Of a stretch of DNA of 64,000 nt, positions 7,758 to 16,919 are shown in pieces (position 1 is the first letter of the stretch; each line of letters opens with the position of its first letter). Source of the DNA: JBGMEA01 sp964444065 (GTDB taxonomy: Bacteria; Bacillota; Clostridia; Eubacteriales; Anaerofustaceae); the NCBI GenBank assembly GCA_964444065.1, contig CAYUFL010000001.1, positions 1-64,000 of the forward strand, read 5' to 3'. The position numbers and the translations under genes are program-made. The notes beneath the pieces are model-generated. The model saw nothing but the letters and a program-made list of their open reading frames with translations, had not been told where the DNA came from and made no database searches.

Positions 7758-8768
7758 CTAGTACTTGATCCATTCGACAACCAAATATTGTTCGTTGTTG
7801 ATGCTTTTCCCGTCCAGCCACTTCGGGTACCAGCAGTTGAGCATCAGATACATTTCATCCTCCGTGAAGCCTTCCTCCCAGCTTTTAATCAACTTTCCGT
7901 CGATATAAAACGCCACCTTATCCGCCGCATATTCGATACGATAATCATGAAATTCCGCTGTGGGATCAAAGCCCAAATTGCAGGTATGTTCATTTTGCAC
8001 CGAGCCGTCCGCGTAGGTCGTAAGCAGGGCAGTTCCGCTGTGATCATTATAAACCTCAATATCGATTTCATGATAAAAATCGGGCTGTTTGTACAGAAAA
8101 AAACCTGTGATTGAAGTCGGCGCGAGGGGCAGTTTCATTCTGATTTCGTAAATACCGTATCCCTGCAGTTCTTTGAGCATGATTTCGCCGCCGCCCAGAT
8201 TCTTGGCAGGCAGTGTGATCAAGAGCTGACCGTCTGCCACGTCAACATTTTCGGGGTTCAGTTCGCTCCGCCCGAGCTTATGAGCGGTTACACTCCATAC
8301 TGACTCATCCAAAGTATTAAAATCATCCTTATTTGCATAACAAATGAAAGAGTCTTCCCCTGAACTTTGATAGATTTCAACAGAGGATGCCGGTTCACTT
8401 CCCGTTGAATCGCTGATTTCGCAGATCGCCAGGCTCACAAAATACCGTCCCGTGAGCATGCCTTGAGGAATTGTCCAGGTATCTAGGTACGTCCGTTTCG
8501 TATCTGCGGGGATATCCAATGTTATCACTTTACTGTCGATCAATGCCCCTGCTGTGTCAGTGATATTGACCGAAACGCGGATTTGCTTCTCCGTATTCGA
8601 AAGATTCGAGACATCTGCCTTGAAAACAGCGGTATCCATCGGCATATAGGTATCGGCAGGCAGTTCGATGTTGGCAACTTCCCAAGAAAGTTTTTCTTTT
8701 CCGTCAGACAACAACGAGCAGCCAGCTAGCAAAAATGTGATCAGGATGAATGAAATAACCTTTTTCAT
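7758..8768 (-). CDS. Lipoprotein with family 16 glycoside hydrolase-like domain
   Basis: 336 residues. Residues 1-17 are a lipoprotein signal ending in LLAGC, so the protein should be anchored outside the membrane. An Ig-like beta region (about 28-130) leads to a concanavalin-like domain (about 145-336). The motif HEIDIEVYND near residue 234 matches the GH16 catalytic ExDxxE signature, with the two acidic catalytic residues present. GH16 enzymes cut beta-1,3 or beta-1,4 glucans and related polysaccharides; the substrate here is unknown. It is a single-gene unit flanked by palindromes. Confidence 0.75.
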   Translation of the reverse strand: MKKVISFILITFLLAGCSLLSDGKEKLSWEVANIELPADTYMPMDTAVFKADVSNLSNTEKQIRVSVNITDTAGALIDSKVITLDIPADTKRTYLDTWTIPQGMLTGRYFVSLAICEISDSTGSEPASSVEIYQSSGEDSFICYANKDDFNTLDESVWSVTAHKLGRSELNPENVDVADGQLLITLPAKNLGGGEIMLKELQGYGIYEIRMKLPLAPTSITGFFLYKQPDFYHEIDIEVYNDHSGTALLTTYADGSVQNEHTCNLGFDPTAEFHDYRIEYAADKVAFYIDGKLIKSWEEGFTEDEMYLMLNCWYPKWLDGKSINNEQYLVVEWIKY

Positions 8769-8823
8769 AAAATTCCGTTTCTCCCGATTATTATTTGGAT
8801 GTACCCAGATTGATTATATCATA

Positions 8824-8913
8824 CGTAGTAGGGAACGCATTGTATGCGTTCCCGGTCGTAATGCATACGTTCCCGTTAGTCGTAGTAGTGCACGCATACA
8901 ATGCGTGCACTAC
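8824..8913. repeat. Cluster of palindromic elements overlapping the dcd stop codon
   Basis: A complete palindrome at 8831-8853 (arms GGGAACGCAT around TGT), a half element at about 8862-8874 (GCATACGTTCCC), and a long one at 8885-8913 (13-bp arms GTAGTGCACGCAT around ACA). The motif CGTAGTAG recurs at 8824 and 8881, a 57-base period. The last arm contains the TAG stop of dcd read from the minus strand. Confidence 0.75.
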
Positions 8914-9428
8914 TCAAAATCCTTATACATCATGCTTGCCTGAATACCCGTGTTGTTCTGATATTTCCCGTTTTTGTAAAGATCAAATTCCCCGTGAATG
9001 TCGTGATAATAAATCTGGCAGATTTCCGTGTACGGGTAAATGATAATCGGCTGCACGCAGAACATTTCCAACGTCCAATAACCCGCAAACCCGATGTCCC
9101 CGAAGCCTGCCGTCACATGAATAAACAGCCCGAGCCTGCCTGTGGATGAACGACCCTCCAGCATCGGCACATACTTTTCGGTCTTCGTGTATTCCACCGT
9201 GCGCCCGAGGTATAGGGTCTGCGGTACCAGCTGCAACCCTTCCTCGGGAATGAGCATACTGCGCGTCGGGTTCGGCTTTTTCATGTCCAACACATCGTTT
9301 TCGTATACAAGCAGCTCATTGTGCAGCGTCAGATTGTAGCTGTTCGGATTGATGCATTTTTTGTCAAACGGTTCGATGATGATGTCCGTTCCGATTCTCT
9401 TTTCGATTTCTTTTCCGGAGAGTATCAT
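8910..9428 (-). CDS. dcd: dCTP deaminase
   Basis: 172 residues. The central block GRSSTGRLGLFIHVTAGFGD is the hallmark of the Dcd/dUTPase trimer family, with Arg, Ser and the catalytic Glu of the neighbouring TLE motif positioned as in dCTP deaminases. The enzyme converts dCTP to dUTP, feeding dTTP synthesis; a bifunctional dCTP deaminase/dUTPase cannot be excluded. The start ATG has GGTTCC-facing GGAACC upstream rather than a strong Shine-Dalgarno. The last codon runs into a palindromic element that provides the TAG stop. Confidence 0.87.
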   Translation of the reverse strand: MILSGKEIEKRIGTDIIIEPFDKKCINPNSYNLTLHNELLVYENDVLDMKKPNPTRSMLIPEEGLQLVPQTLYLGRTVEYTKTEKYVPMLEGRSSTGRLGLFIHVTAGFGDIGFAGYWTLEMFCVQPIIIYPYTEICQIYYHDIHGEFDLYKNGKYQNNTGIQASMMYKDFE

Positions 9429-9538
9429 AAGGAACCTCCATTTACAGATGTTATTGTTGCGTTGATTATATCACAGAAATAAATGCTTACACAAAAACGA
9501 AGCTGTCTGCTGTGCAAAGCGTACAATCATTGTGCAGT

Positions 9539-10399
9539 TCAGTCCTTCGTAATATCTCCGACATCAAGTATCGTTGCTCCGTCTCCTCCGAGATATACCG
9601 GCAGCACACCGTCCCACTTATTCCATTTGATATAATCAATATACTCGGGAGAACTGGAAAGCGTATCCTGAATCAAACGGATCGATTCCGCTTCCGCCTG
9701 AGACTGCACCACTTTCTGCTTTGCCTCTATTTCAATTCTTGCGAGATCCTGCTGTGCTTTCAGCGCATTTTGTTCCGCGGTCTGTTTTGCTTCCACTGCG
9801 GCATTGAATTCTGCGGAGAAGTTAAAATCGACGATGTTGAATACTTCCACGCTCATGCCGTAACTGCCGATCTTCGCCGCCAGAATTTCTTTGATTTTGT
9901 CACTGACAATCTGGCGCTGCGTGATCAATTCTTCTGCCGTAAACTGTGCCGTTACCGCTTTGATCGATTCCTGAATGGCAGGCGCAATGATGATGTCTTC
10001 GTAATCTCTGCCAACATTTTTATAGATACTGGAAGAAAAACTGTTGATAACCTTATAATTGACAGCCACCTCGCAGGTAACCGTCTGCAGATCTTTGGAC
10101 GCAGCACTGGCATCCACTTGGATTTTCTTTGTGCGGTTGTCAATCTCAATTACTTTCTGCACAAACGGAATTTTAAAATGAATCCCTTCCGTCATAATTT
10201 CGTCCCTGACTGCACCGAGTGTCACAACCACTCCGCTCTTTCCGCTGCCCACAATCACGACGCTGTTCAGCAGCACAAACACCACAAGTGCTAACAATAT
10301 CACATTTCTGAGCCCTGCACGGCTTACAATCGATCTTACCTTTTCCTTTACCTGCCCTGTCGCATTACCTATCACTTCTTTTCTCCTCTTTTCCTGCAT
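9539..10399 (-). CDS. SPFH/Band 7 (prohibitin-like) membrane protein
   Basis: 286 residues. One membrane helix at about residues 32-53 is followed by a Band 7 domain (about 55-240) with the typical ATKKIQVDASAASKD-like strand and a long, alanine/glutamate-rich helix (about 205-255) with coiled-coil character. Such proteins form large membrane-bound rings that organise lipids or control membrane proteases such as FtsH. The gene stands alone here, so no partner can be named. The start has GGAGGG upstream. Confidence 0.82.
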   Translation of the reverse strand: MQEKRRKEVIGNATGQVKEKVRSIVSRAGLRNVILLALVVFVLLNSVVIVGSGKSGVVVTLGAVRDEIMTEGIHFKIPFVQKVIEIDNRTKKIQVDASAASKDLQTVTCEVAVNYKVINSFSSSIYKNVGRDYEDIIIAPAIQESIKAVTAQFTAEELITQRQIVSDKIKEILAAKIGSYGMSVEVFNIVDFNFSAEFNAAVEAKQTAEQNALKAQQDLARIEIEAKQKVVQSQAEAESIRLIQDTLSSSPEYIDYIKWNKWDGVLPVYLGGDGATILDVGDITKD

Positions 10400-10531
10400 T
10401 TACGAAATGCCCTCCTCTTAACTGCCGAGCATACAATATGCACGCAAAATTACCCACAGTATTTTTCTTGATTTTAGCATAGCTTCGAATTTCATTCAAG
10501 AATAATCGCTCTGCCCCGCCTGTTTTCGGAA

Positions 10532-10556
10532 CAAAAAAAACGCACCTGCCGGTGCG
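10532..10556 (-). terminator. Intrinsic terminator of the alpha/beta hydrolase gene
   Basis: On the minus strand CGCACC and GGTGCG form a stem-loop followed by eight T. It lies about 30 bases past the hydrolase stop codon. Confidence 0.75.
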
Positions 10557-10588
10557 GAATCATTGTTGTTGCATGATATGCGTCTCTT

Positions 10589-11512
10589 TCAGACAAAAAA
10601 CTGCGCAAAAAACTGCTCCATTTTCTGTTGATATTCTTCCGGACGCAGCAAATACGCCTGTGCATGTTTCGCCTCGGGCACAATCAGCAGTTCTTTACCG
10701 CATCGCGCCGTTTCGTACAAAGGGTGAACCATCGCAACCGGTACAAAATTGTCCGCGTCTCCGTGAATAAACAAGACCGGGCGGGAACATTTTTTCAGCT
10801 GATTGATCGCACTTGCCTCTTTGAACGAATACCCGACAACGATGCGGCAGACCAGGCTTGTCAGCGGCAGAATGGGAAACGCCGGCAGGCGGAACATATG
10901 TTTCATCTGTACTTTGAATTCTTCGTAAGCCGAGGTGTATCCGCAGTCTTCAATGATACATCTTACGTTTTCGGGCAGTGTTTCGCCGCTCATCATCATG
11001 ACGGTTGCCGCGCCCATGGATACGCCGTGCAGCACGATGCGGATGTCGGTACCGAGTTTTTTGATCATCACATCAAGCCAAAGCATCTGATCCAGACGGT
11101 CAAGCCAGCCCATTCCGATGTAGCGTCCTTCGCTCTGCCCGTGTCCGCGATTATCCGCCATGAACACATGAAAACCCTGCGCGCGATAGTACTGCGCAAA
11201 ATCAGCCATATATTTTCCGTCCACACCGTAGCCGTGCACGAGTACAACCAATTTGTCGCTTTGTTCCGACGACGCAACATAATAGCCGACGAGCTTCAGT
11301 CCGTCATGCGATACGATATGCATCGTTTCGTAGCCGATTTTCTCGAGCCACGCTTCCGCTTTGTTGTGATGTTCCTCGCTCCAGTCATTCGATTCGGCTG
11401 CCACTTCTTTGTGCGTGATGCGCTTACTCAGAATGCCGTATCGGAACAGATAAGCCGTACCGTACGCCAAAATGCAGAGGATCAGCAGAATTGCGATAAT
11501 CACCCAGACCAT
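10589..11512 (-). CDS. Alpha/beta hydrolase, membrane-anchored
   Basis: 307 residues. An N-terminal hydrophobic helix (about 3-25) probably anchors the protein. The hydrolase core shows LVHGYGVDG (oxyanion region), DNRGHGQSEGRYIGMGW, the nucleophile elbow LHGVSMGAATVM (Ser near residue 164), Asp in IHGDADNFVP and His in EAKHAQAY. These form a complete catalytic triad. The family is close to BAAT/YqkD-type esterases; the substrate is unknown. The start has GAAAGG upstream. An unknown gene lies 27 bases upstream and reads into it, so they may be co-transcribed. Confidence 0.85.
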   Translation of the reverse strand: MVWVIIAILLILCILAYGTAYLFRYGILSKRITHKEVAAESNDWSEEHHNKAEAWLEKIGYETMHIVSHDGLKLVGYYVASSEQSDKLVVLVHGYGVDGKYMADFAQYYRAQGFHVFMADNRGHGQSEGRYIGMGWLDRLDQMLWLDVMIKKLGTDIRIVLHGVSMGAATVMMMSGETLPENVRCIIEDCGYTSAYEEFKVQMKHMFRLPAFPILPLTSLVCRIVVGYSFKEASAINQLKKCSRPVLFIHGDADNFVPVAMVHPLYETARCGKELLIVPEAKHAQAYLLRPEEYQQKMEQFFAQFFV

Positions 11513-11539
11513 AGTATGATTCCTTTCAAAGTAAGACTG

Positions 11540-12172
11540 TTATTCTTCGGAAGAAAGCCGCACCGCTTCCTCTCTGAATTTCTTCAGTTTGTGTGTGGGA
11601 ATTTCGATCGGACGCAGTGTACGCTGATGCGTTTGATAAACATAGAGCACATCAATGCAGTTGACGAAATACACATCAAATATCACACGGAATTCACGTT
11701 CGGTTGCTTCAATGAATGTGGTAATCAGCCTTATGTCGAACGCGCGCACAAGCGGCGTCTCTGCAAAAACATACAGTCCGTTCATCGGAAAGATGCGATA
11801 GTTCCTGTTCAGTTTTTCGAGTTTGTCCGCAATCCGTTCCTGTATCAGATTAAAGGTGGTTGCAGGATCAAACATTTTTCGTTCTTCGTTGTCTTCTAAA
11901 GCACGATCTCCTGCTTTGGAGGAGCGGCGAATGACTTCCTTTCGGATATCCTCGTAGCCGTACCCGCGTTCTTTGAATCGGTTGATGATATCGAAATTGC
12001 ATCTTCCTTCGGTTTCGGACAATGCCTGTGTCACTTCGATTCCGCAGCCGAGCGCTTCGCTCTGCAAATCGGGTTTGTCGGCGACGATAAGAGTGTGCAT
12101 CTTCGGATCGTACGATTCAATCAATGTCAGTCTGGCAAAGTGCTCGGAATACGTTTTTTTGTATTTTTGCAT
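11540..12172 (-). CDS. Hypothetical protein, unknown family
   Basis: 210 residues, soluble, no signal peptide. I do not recognise a family. The sequence alternates charged helices (about residues 80-140, rich in Glu/Lys/Arg) with a beta-rich C-terminal half, and contains CGIEVTQAL and EGRCNFDIINRF near the middle, a pattern that could be a small nuclease-like or nucleotide-binding fold, but no catalytic motif is certain. It is 27 bases upstream of the alpha/beta hydrolase gene. Codon use looks like the neighbours. Confidence 0.6.
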   Translation of the reverse strand: MQKYKKTYSEHFARLTLIESYDPKMHTLIVADKPDLQSEALGCGIEVTQALSETEGRCNFDIINRFKERGYGYEDIRKEVIRRSSKAGDRALEDNEERKMFDPATTFNLIQERIADKLEKLNRNYRIFPMNGLYVFAETPLVRAFDIRLITTFIEATEREFRVIFDVYFVNCIDVLYVYQTHQRTLRPIEIPTHKLKKFREEAVRLSSEE

Positions 12173-12268
12173 AACAATACCCGAATGATTCGTTATATGA
12201 TATTTTCTTTATTATACCAAAAATCCAAATTTTTGAATATCTTTTATGCAACATCTTTTCATGTGATT

Positions 12269-13522
12269 CTATTTCTCCGATTCCGTTTGCAGATAGGACG
12301 TAATCCGACTCCAGATCTGCTGCGCTTCGATAAATTGCGCATAATGATGTTTCACGTTCTTGTCATATCGGTTGAGTTCTTTCAGTATCGACATGAAGTC
12401 GCTGTTTCCGAAATATGCGCAGATATGGGGCAAAGTCAGTGTCAGTTTTTCTCGGATCAGATCAATCTGCTGCTGGTAGGATTCCCTTTGCGTAATATAC
12501 AAAAGCAGCGGTTTGTATCGGATCCATCCGACGCAGGTACGGTAAAAACGCGAAATAACGGCTTCGTTTTTCCCGTCTATTTTTTTCAGGGTTATCGGCA
12601 ATACGCCGTCCATAAGCGTATTATATGTTGAAAATCCGTCATGGAATGTATAGCAGGGCACACGCAGCACTTTGCGCTCATGCAGACACGTACTCAGAAA
12701 CGTATCTTCTCCCCTTGCCCCGGGCGGATTGTAGAATGGAAACACCCGCTCGGGTTTGGTCAGATTGATACAAAGGTTTGCCCCTGTAATAAATTTTGTC
12801 CCATTTGTTTCCGGCACTTCTTCGGATACATCGCTGACCAATATGCGCGTATCGGCATACGTCACACCGCCGCTTTCGATCAGGCTGCTGATCGTCTCCC
12901 AATTCACGATGTCATTGCTGATCGCCTCAATAAACTGACGAAAGATTTCTGAACTCATCGTTTCATTGAATTGTATGGACGGAATCGGCGAAATGTATCC
13001 GCAGTGATATCCGTTGGTAATATCCGCCTGATCTATGATATTCAGATGTGCGGAGAGCACATGCTGTCCGCCCCATATTGCTGTTGACCTCGTTTTGGTC
13101 ACTGCCATGGGATATTCGTCATCATCAAGAAACAGGAGATAATCGATCTTGTTTTTGAGTGCTGTGTACAACACCGCATTCCGTTTTGCTGCATACCCGG
13201 TGCCGAAAAGAATTTTCGCCTGTGTTTCGTCAATAACACCGGATTGTATCATTGTACGGATGTCTTCGTCCAAGGTCGTCCTGCCGATAAAATAGACATC
13301 ATCGATAAACGAACGGACATCCGGATGTATATTGGTATAGTCGGTTCTGCTGGTATTGGCGTATTGCAGATCGTATGCAACCAACAGATTTAAGCTGATC
13401 TTTCGTTCGTCGGTCAGTCCGCCCTCGCGCCAGTTGTAAGCGTAAGTTTTGAGTACCTTCTGAAAGCTTTTTCGTCCGGTGGCAAATCCGATTCCTACTT
13501 TTATTTGATTTTCAGTTTGCAT
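12269..13522 (-). CDS. Putative GT-A type glycosyltransferase
   Basis: 417 residues if translation begins at the third of three ATG codons (13522), which has AAAGGG nine bases upstream; a longer frame reaches 13696 without a ribosome binding site. The stretch AKRNAVLYTALKNKIDYLLFLDDDEYP at about residues 125-155 holds a DDD/DxD metal-binding motif as in family 2-like glycosyltransferases, and GARGEDTFLS further on resembles the acidic catalytic region. The C-terminal third is helical and variable. Donor and acceptor are unknown. No other glycan genes stand next to it. Confidence 0.6.
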   Translation of the reverse strand: MQTENQIKVGIGFATGRKSFQKVLKTYAYNWREGGLTDERKISLNLLVAYDLQYANTSRTDYTNIHPDVRSFIDDVYFIGRTTLDEDIRTMIQSGVIDETQAKILFGTGYAAKRNAVLYTALKNKIDYLLFLDDDEYPMAVTKTRSTAIWGGQHVLSAHLNIIDQADITNGYHCGYISPIPSIQFNETMSSEIFRQFIEAISNDIVNWETISSLIESGGVTYADTRILVSDVSEEVPETNGTKFITGANLCINLTKPERVFPFYNPPGARGEDTFLSTCLHERKVLRVPCYTFHDGFSTYNTLMDGVLPITLKKIDGKNEAVISRFYRTCVGWIRYKPLLLYITQRESYQQQIDLIREKLTLTLPHICAYFGNSDFMSILKELNRYDKNVKHHYAQFIEAQQIWSRITSYLQTESEK

Positions 13523-13764
13523 CATCATCCGCCCTTTACTCAATACTGTATGTCTGATTATATCACAAATACCGTAATATTCAAAAATACAGCGCAATAC
13601 CGTCAACGTCCGAAACATGCGCCTTCGGTTCAATGAAAGCCGTTTGTTTATTATTTCCTTATGAAATACTAGTAATATCGTTTGCTTTATGCTCAAAATT
13701 ATCTTACAATAATAATAGGAACAAATAACAAATGCGTTCCGTTACCGAACAAAAGGATATGTAA

Positions 13765-15057
13765 ATGAATCATAGCCATACCGCCGATACCAAATGGTAC
13801 CGACTTGATAATGCGGCAAAAATTTATCCGGCTGTACTGAGTGAAAATGACAGCTGTGTTTTTCGCATGGCCGCAAATCTGAAAACCGATGTCAAACCTG
13901 CCGTATTGCAGCGTGCCGTTGCAGACCTCAAAGCCCGCTTTCCGATGATGTACGTCAGACTGCGAAACGGCGTGTTTTGGAACTACTATGAAAACAACGA
14001 GAAAATTCCGCTTGTGAAACCGGAATCCTGTTTGATCAATCAGGCGATTCAGCCTCATAAAAACAACGGGTACGATTTCACTTTCTTTTATTACAAAAAC
14101 CGTATCAGTCTGGAAGTCTTTCACAGTCTCTGCGACGGAACAGGTGCAATGACCTTTTTAAATGCAGTTCTGTTTCGCTATTTCGAACTGCTCGGCAAAG
14201 TGTCCGACAGCCAGCAAAAAGTACTTACTGTAAATGAACATCCCAGCGTCGGAGAACTCGAAGACAGCTTCGCACAGAATTTTAAGGCGGATCAAAAGCG
14301 CAGCCGATCGAAAGTAAAACATGCCTATCAAGTCGCGGGAACCCGTTTTGCCACAAAAAACGGTACCGGTGTCATCATCGGCAAAATGCCCGCTGACCGA
14401 TTTTCGGCACTTGCAAAAGAAAACGATGCGACCGTGACACAATATTTGGCGGCACTGCTGACATATGCGATCTGGCTTTCGAACGACAATGCAAAGCAGT
14501 CCAAAAAACCGATCAATATCTGCATTCCCGTGAACCTGCGCAAGTATTTCGATTCGCATTCGCTGCGCAACTTCTCACTGATTTTTCATACCTCGACAGC
14601 ATGCGCCGACAAACCGCTTTCGTTTGAGGATATCCTGAAAAAAGTCAAACAGGACTTCGCGGAAGAGCTCACAATCGAAAGACTGCAGGGCATGCTCAAC
14701 GCCAATGTCTCCATTGAAAAAATATTGGCACCGTTCCCTTTGTTTATGAAAAAAATCGGCATCCGTATCGGAACCATGTTGCTGGGAGATAAGATTAAAA
14801 CCTGTACCATTTCGAATTTGGGCAAAGTGGATCTGCCGAATGCAATGCGTGATCAAATAAAAGATTTCGAGTTCTGCCTGCCTGTCGGCAACGGGTCTAC
14901 GCACAGCGTCAGCGTTGCCACTTGCAATAACAGAATGTCAGTCACGTTTACACGCCGTATGTATGAAACCGATCTGGAACAAACCTTTTTCAGACTGCTT
15001 GCCGATCGGCATATTCCGATTGAAATTCAAAGCAATCTGATTGAACAATATTCGTAA
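13765..15057 (+). CDS. Condensation/acyltransferase-like protein (alcohol acetyltransferase type)
   Basis: 430 residues. The motif HSLCDGTGAMTF at about residues 116-127 matches the HxxxDG active site of the chloramphenicol-acetyltransferase-like superfamily (condensation domains, alcohol acetyltransferases, wax ester synthases). The second-half marks NICIPVNLRKYF and CTISNLGKVDLP are also typical of this group. It probably moves an acyl group from CoA to an alcohol or amine; the substrate is unknown. A DUF6320 zinc-ribbon membrane protein follows after 10 bases, a pairing I recall as recurrent in Clostridia. Confidence 0.75.
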   Translation: MNHSHTADTKWYRLDNAAKIYPAVLSENDSCVFRMAANLKTDVKPAVLQRAVADLKARFPMMYVRLRNGVFWNYYENNEKIPLVKPESCLINQAIQPHKNNGYDFTFFYYKNRISLEVFHSLCDGTGAMTFLNAVLFRYFELLGKVSDSQQKVLTVNEHPSVGELEDSFAQNFKADQKRSRSKVKHAYQVAGTRFATKNGTGVIIGKMPADRFSALAKENDATVTQYLAALLTYAIWLSNDNAKQSKKPINICIPVNLRKYFDSHSLRNFSLIFHTSTACADKPLSFEDILKKVKQDFAEELTIERLQGMLNANVSIEKILAPFPLFMKKIGIRIGTMLLGDKIKTCTISNLGKVDLPNAMRDQIKDFEFCLPVGNGSTHSVSVATCNNRMSVTFTRRMYETDLEQTFFRLLADRHIPIEIQSNLIEQYS

Positions 15058-15067
15058 GGAGTCCGCT

Positions 15068-15754
15068 ATGCTGCATTGTGATAAATGCAATATCGATATC
15101 TCAACAGAAACAAATCAATGTCCGCTCTGTCAGGAGCCGATCGTAAGAAAAGCAGAAGAGCACGGAGAAAAAAGTTATCCGAGTTTTGAACCCTTGAAGA
15201 ACCGCTATCAGCTGATCGCGAAAATTTCCTCTGCGGTCGCTTTGAGCACCATTGCGATTCTTGTTGCCATCAATCTGATTTTTTGGCATGGCAACCTTTG
15301 GAGCGTCATCGCATCGTCCTATATCCTTTATGCCTGGCTGCTCGGATTGCTGACATTCCACAAACGGGTACCGCTCGGACTGAAACTGATGTCGCACGCC
15401 GTGTTTATTTCGCTGACACTGATTGCCGTTAATGCATTTACGGATGGCAAGGAGACGGTAATTCCCCCTTCCTGGGCAATTTCCTATACGCTTCCGTTGA
15501 TTCTGGTTGGTTTCATCATTGCGATCAACCTGCTGATGATGCTGCGCAAACATAAACGCCGCGATATTCTGATCTATCAGCTGATGCTTTGTTCCTTCGG
15601 ATTCGTGCCGCTGATATTGGTATTGGTCGGCATTGCAAAACCGATTCTGCCGAGCGCACTGGTTGCGGGATTTTCAGCGCTGACCATCATCGGGCTGGTG
15701 ATCTTCACAAAGAGAATTATCCTCTCCGAGTTTGTACGCAAGTTCCATATATAA
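15068..15754 (+). CDS. DUF6320 family zinc-ribbon membrane protein
   Basis: 228 residues from the ATG at 15068, with AAGGAG upstream; an earlier ATG at 15041 overlaps the preceding gene. The N-terminus is a zinc ribbon (CDKC near residue 4 and CPLC near residue 20). Six or so membrane helices follow from about residue 55 to 215, with a short Arg/Lys-rich cytoplasmic loop around 165. DUF6320 proteins have no known function. Its spacing of 10 bases from the acyltransferase gene suggests a joint role, perhaps membrane delivery of the acylated product. Confidence 0.72.
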   Translation: MLHCDKCNIDISTETNQCPLCQEPIVRKAEEHGEKSYPSFEPLKNRYQLIAKISSAVALSTIAILVAINLIFWHGNLWSVIASSYILYAWLLGLLTFHKRVPLGLKLMSHAVFISLTLIAVNAFTDGKETVIPPSWAISYTLPLILVGFIIAINLLMMLRKHKRRDILIYQLMLCSFGFVPLILVLVGIAKPILPSALVAGFSALTIIGLVIFTKRIILSEFVRKFHI

Positions 15755-15774
15755 AAATAGAAATGAAACGATAC

Positions 15775-15813
15775 TAAAAAACGATTCCCGAAAAAGAAAC
15801 GGAATCGTTTTTT
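15775..15813. terminator. Bidirectional intrinsic terminator
   Basis: AAAACGATTCC and GGAATCGTTTT pair across about 14 bases and are flanked by A-runs and T-runs. It separates the convergent DUF6320 and cysteine hydrolase genes and can serve both. Confidence 0.85.
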
Positions 15814-15822
15814 ATTCATTGT

Positions 15823-16350
15823 TTATCGGAATCGATTCAGAAAATCCTCGCTTGTCATGCCCTCCGCGAAGCGTCCGCACAGCACACTGTTGTGATGGCG
15901 GATGATCTGCTCTGCGGGAAGTACCCCGCTGTCGAACGTCGTATGCGCGTCGGACAGAAGGATACCGCGATACCCATGCGAGAACGAACTGCGTACCGTC
16001 GTATCGAAACAATATTCCGTCTGCATACCGACAAACACCGGACAGTCAATTTGCCGCTGTTTCAGCAGATCATCAAGATTCGTCATGTAAAAAGCGTCCC
16101 ATGTCGTTTTCTTCACGAGCATATCATTCGGCTGTGGTGCAACCTTCGGATAAATCTGCCATCCGTGCGTACCTTCGCGAAAATTCTCCTCTTCTGTATG
16201 CTGTACATAAACTACAGGAAGATTGCGGCTGCGAAATGCCGCAAGGACTGTGCTCACATTTGACAGGAAAATTTCGCATTGATACGGTTTGACTGCTTCT
16301 TCAAACAACGCATTCTGTATATCGATCAGGACAAGTGCCGAATGCTCCAT
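15823..16350 (-). CDS. Cysteine hydrolase, isochorismatase family
   Basis: 175 residues. The catalytic triad of the family is visible: Asp in VLIDIQNA near residue 10, Lys in VKKTTWDAF near residue 80, and Cys in GMQTEYCFDTTVR near residue 114. The whole length is the isochorismatase-like domain. Members hydrolyse isochorismate, nicotinamide or other amides; the substrate here is unknown. GGAGG precedes the ATG. The nitroreductase gene upstream ends 21 bases before and reads the same way, so both may be in one transcript. Confidence 0.85.
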   Translation of the reverse strand: MEHSALVLIDIQNALFEEAVKPYQCEIFLSNVSTVLAAFRSRNLPVVYVQHTEEENFREGTHGWQIYPKVAPQPNDMLVKKTTWDAFYMTNLDDLLKQRQIDCPVFVGMQTEYCFDTTVRSSFSHGYRGILLSDAHTTFDSGVLPAEQIIRHHNSVLCGRFAEGMTSEDFLNRFR

Positions 16351-16371
16351 GCTGCATCCTCCGTCATTGTT

Positions 16372-16893
16372 TTATTTTGCAAGGATCACATATCCTTCTC
16401 TTCTCGGCAGCGCTTTCGGGGCTTCGCAGTCGGGATAACCGAGGACGAGGGAACCAACCCCGAAACAGTCATCGGAAAGCCCCCATGCTTTCATCAGTGC
16501 TTTGCCTTCTTCGGTTTCGAACATCTGCTTCTCTCTGTGAATCCAGCAGGAACCGATGCCGAGAGAATGCGCCGCAATGCCCAGATTGCCAAGCACCAGA
16601 CTTGCATCTTCAACCGGTGCGGCTTTTGTTTTGTCCCCGAACACCAGAATGATCGTCGGTGCCCCGTAATAAGTATCCGTCTCTTTGCCGATTACGGCAG
16701 CGTTCATTTTCGTCAGTTTCGCACGCAACGCGGGATCCTGAACGATCACGATGGTCGCGGACTGCTGGTTTGCAGCACTCGGTGCGTACATGCCTGCTTC
16801 CAGAATTGCATTGAGTTCGTCGTCCCTGATCTGGTCGGGCTTATATGTTCGGATGCTTCTCCTTTTTTTCAGACTCTGCAGTGTTTCATTCAT
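16372..16893 (-). CDS. Nitroreductase family protein
   Basis: 173 residues. The FMN-binding pattern is clear: RRSIRTYKPDQI at residues 11-22, YAPSAANQQSATIVIV near 36-50, and GIGSCWIH near 116. The length is that of small, often heterodimer-like nitroreductases that reduce nitro groups, quinones or flavins with NAD(P)H. The physiological substrate is unknown. The gene lies between the AmmeMemoRadiSam radical SAM gene and the cysteine hydrolase gene, all in one direction with short gaps (26 and 21 bases). Confidence 0.88.
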   Translation of the reverse strand: MNETLQSLKKRRSIRTYKPDQIRDDELNAILEAGMYAPSAANQQSATIVIVQDPALRAKLTKMNAAVIGKETDTYYGAPTIILVFGDKTKAAPVEDASLVLGNLGIAAHSLGIGSCWIHREKQMFETEEGKALMKAWGLSDDCFGVGSLVLGYPDCEAPKALPRREGYVILAK

Positions 16894-16919
16894 GATACCC
16901 TCCTGTTACCGTGTTATTT

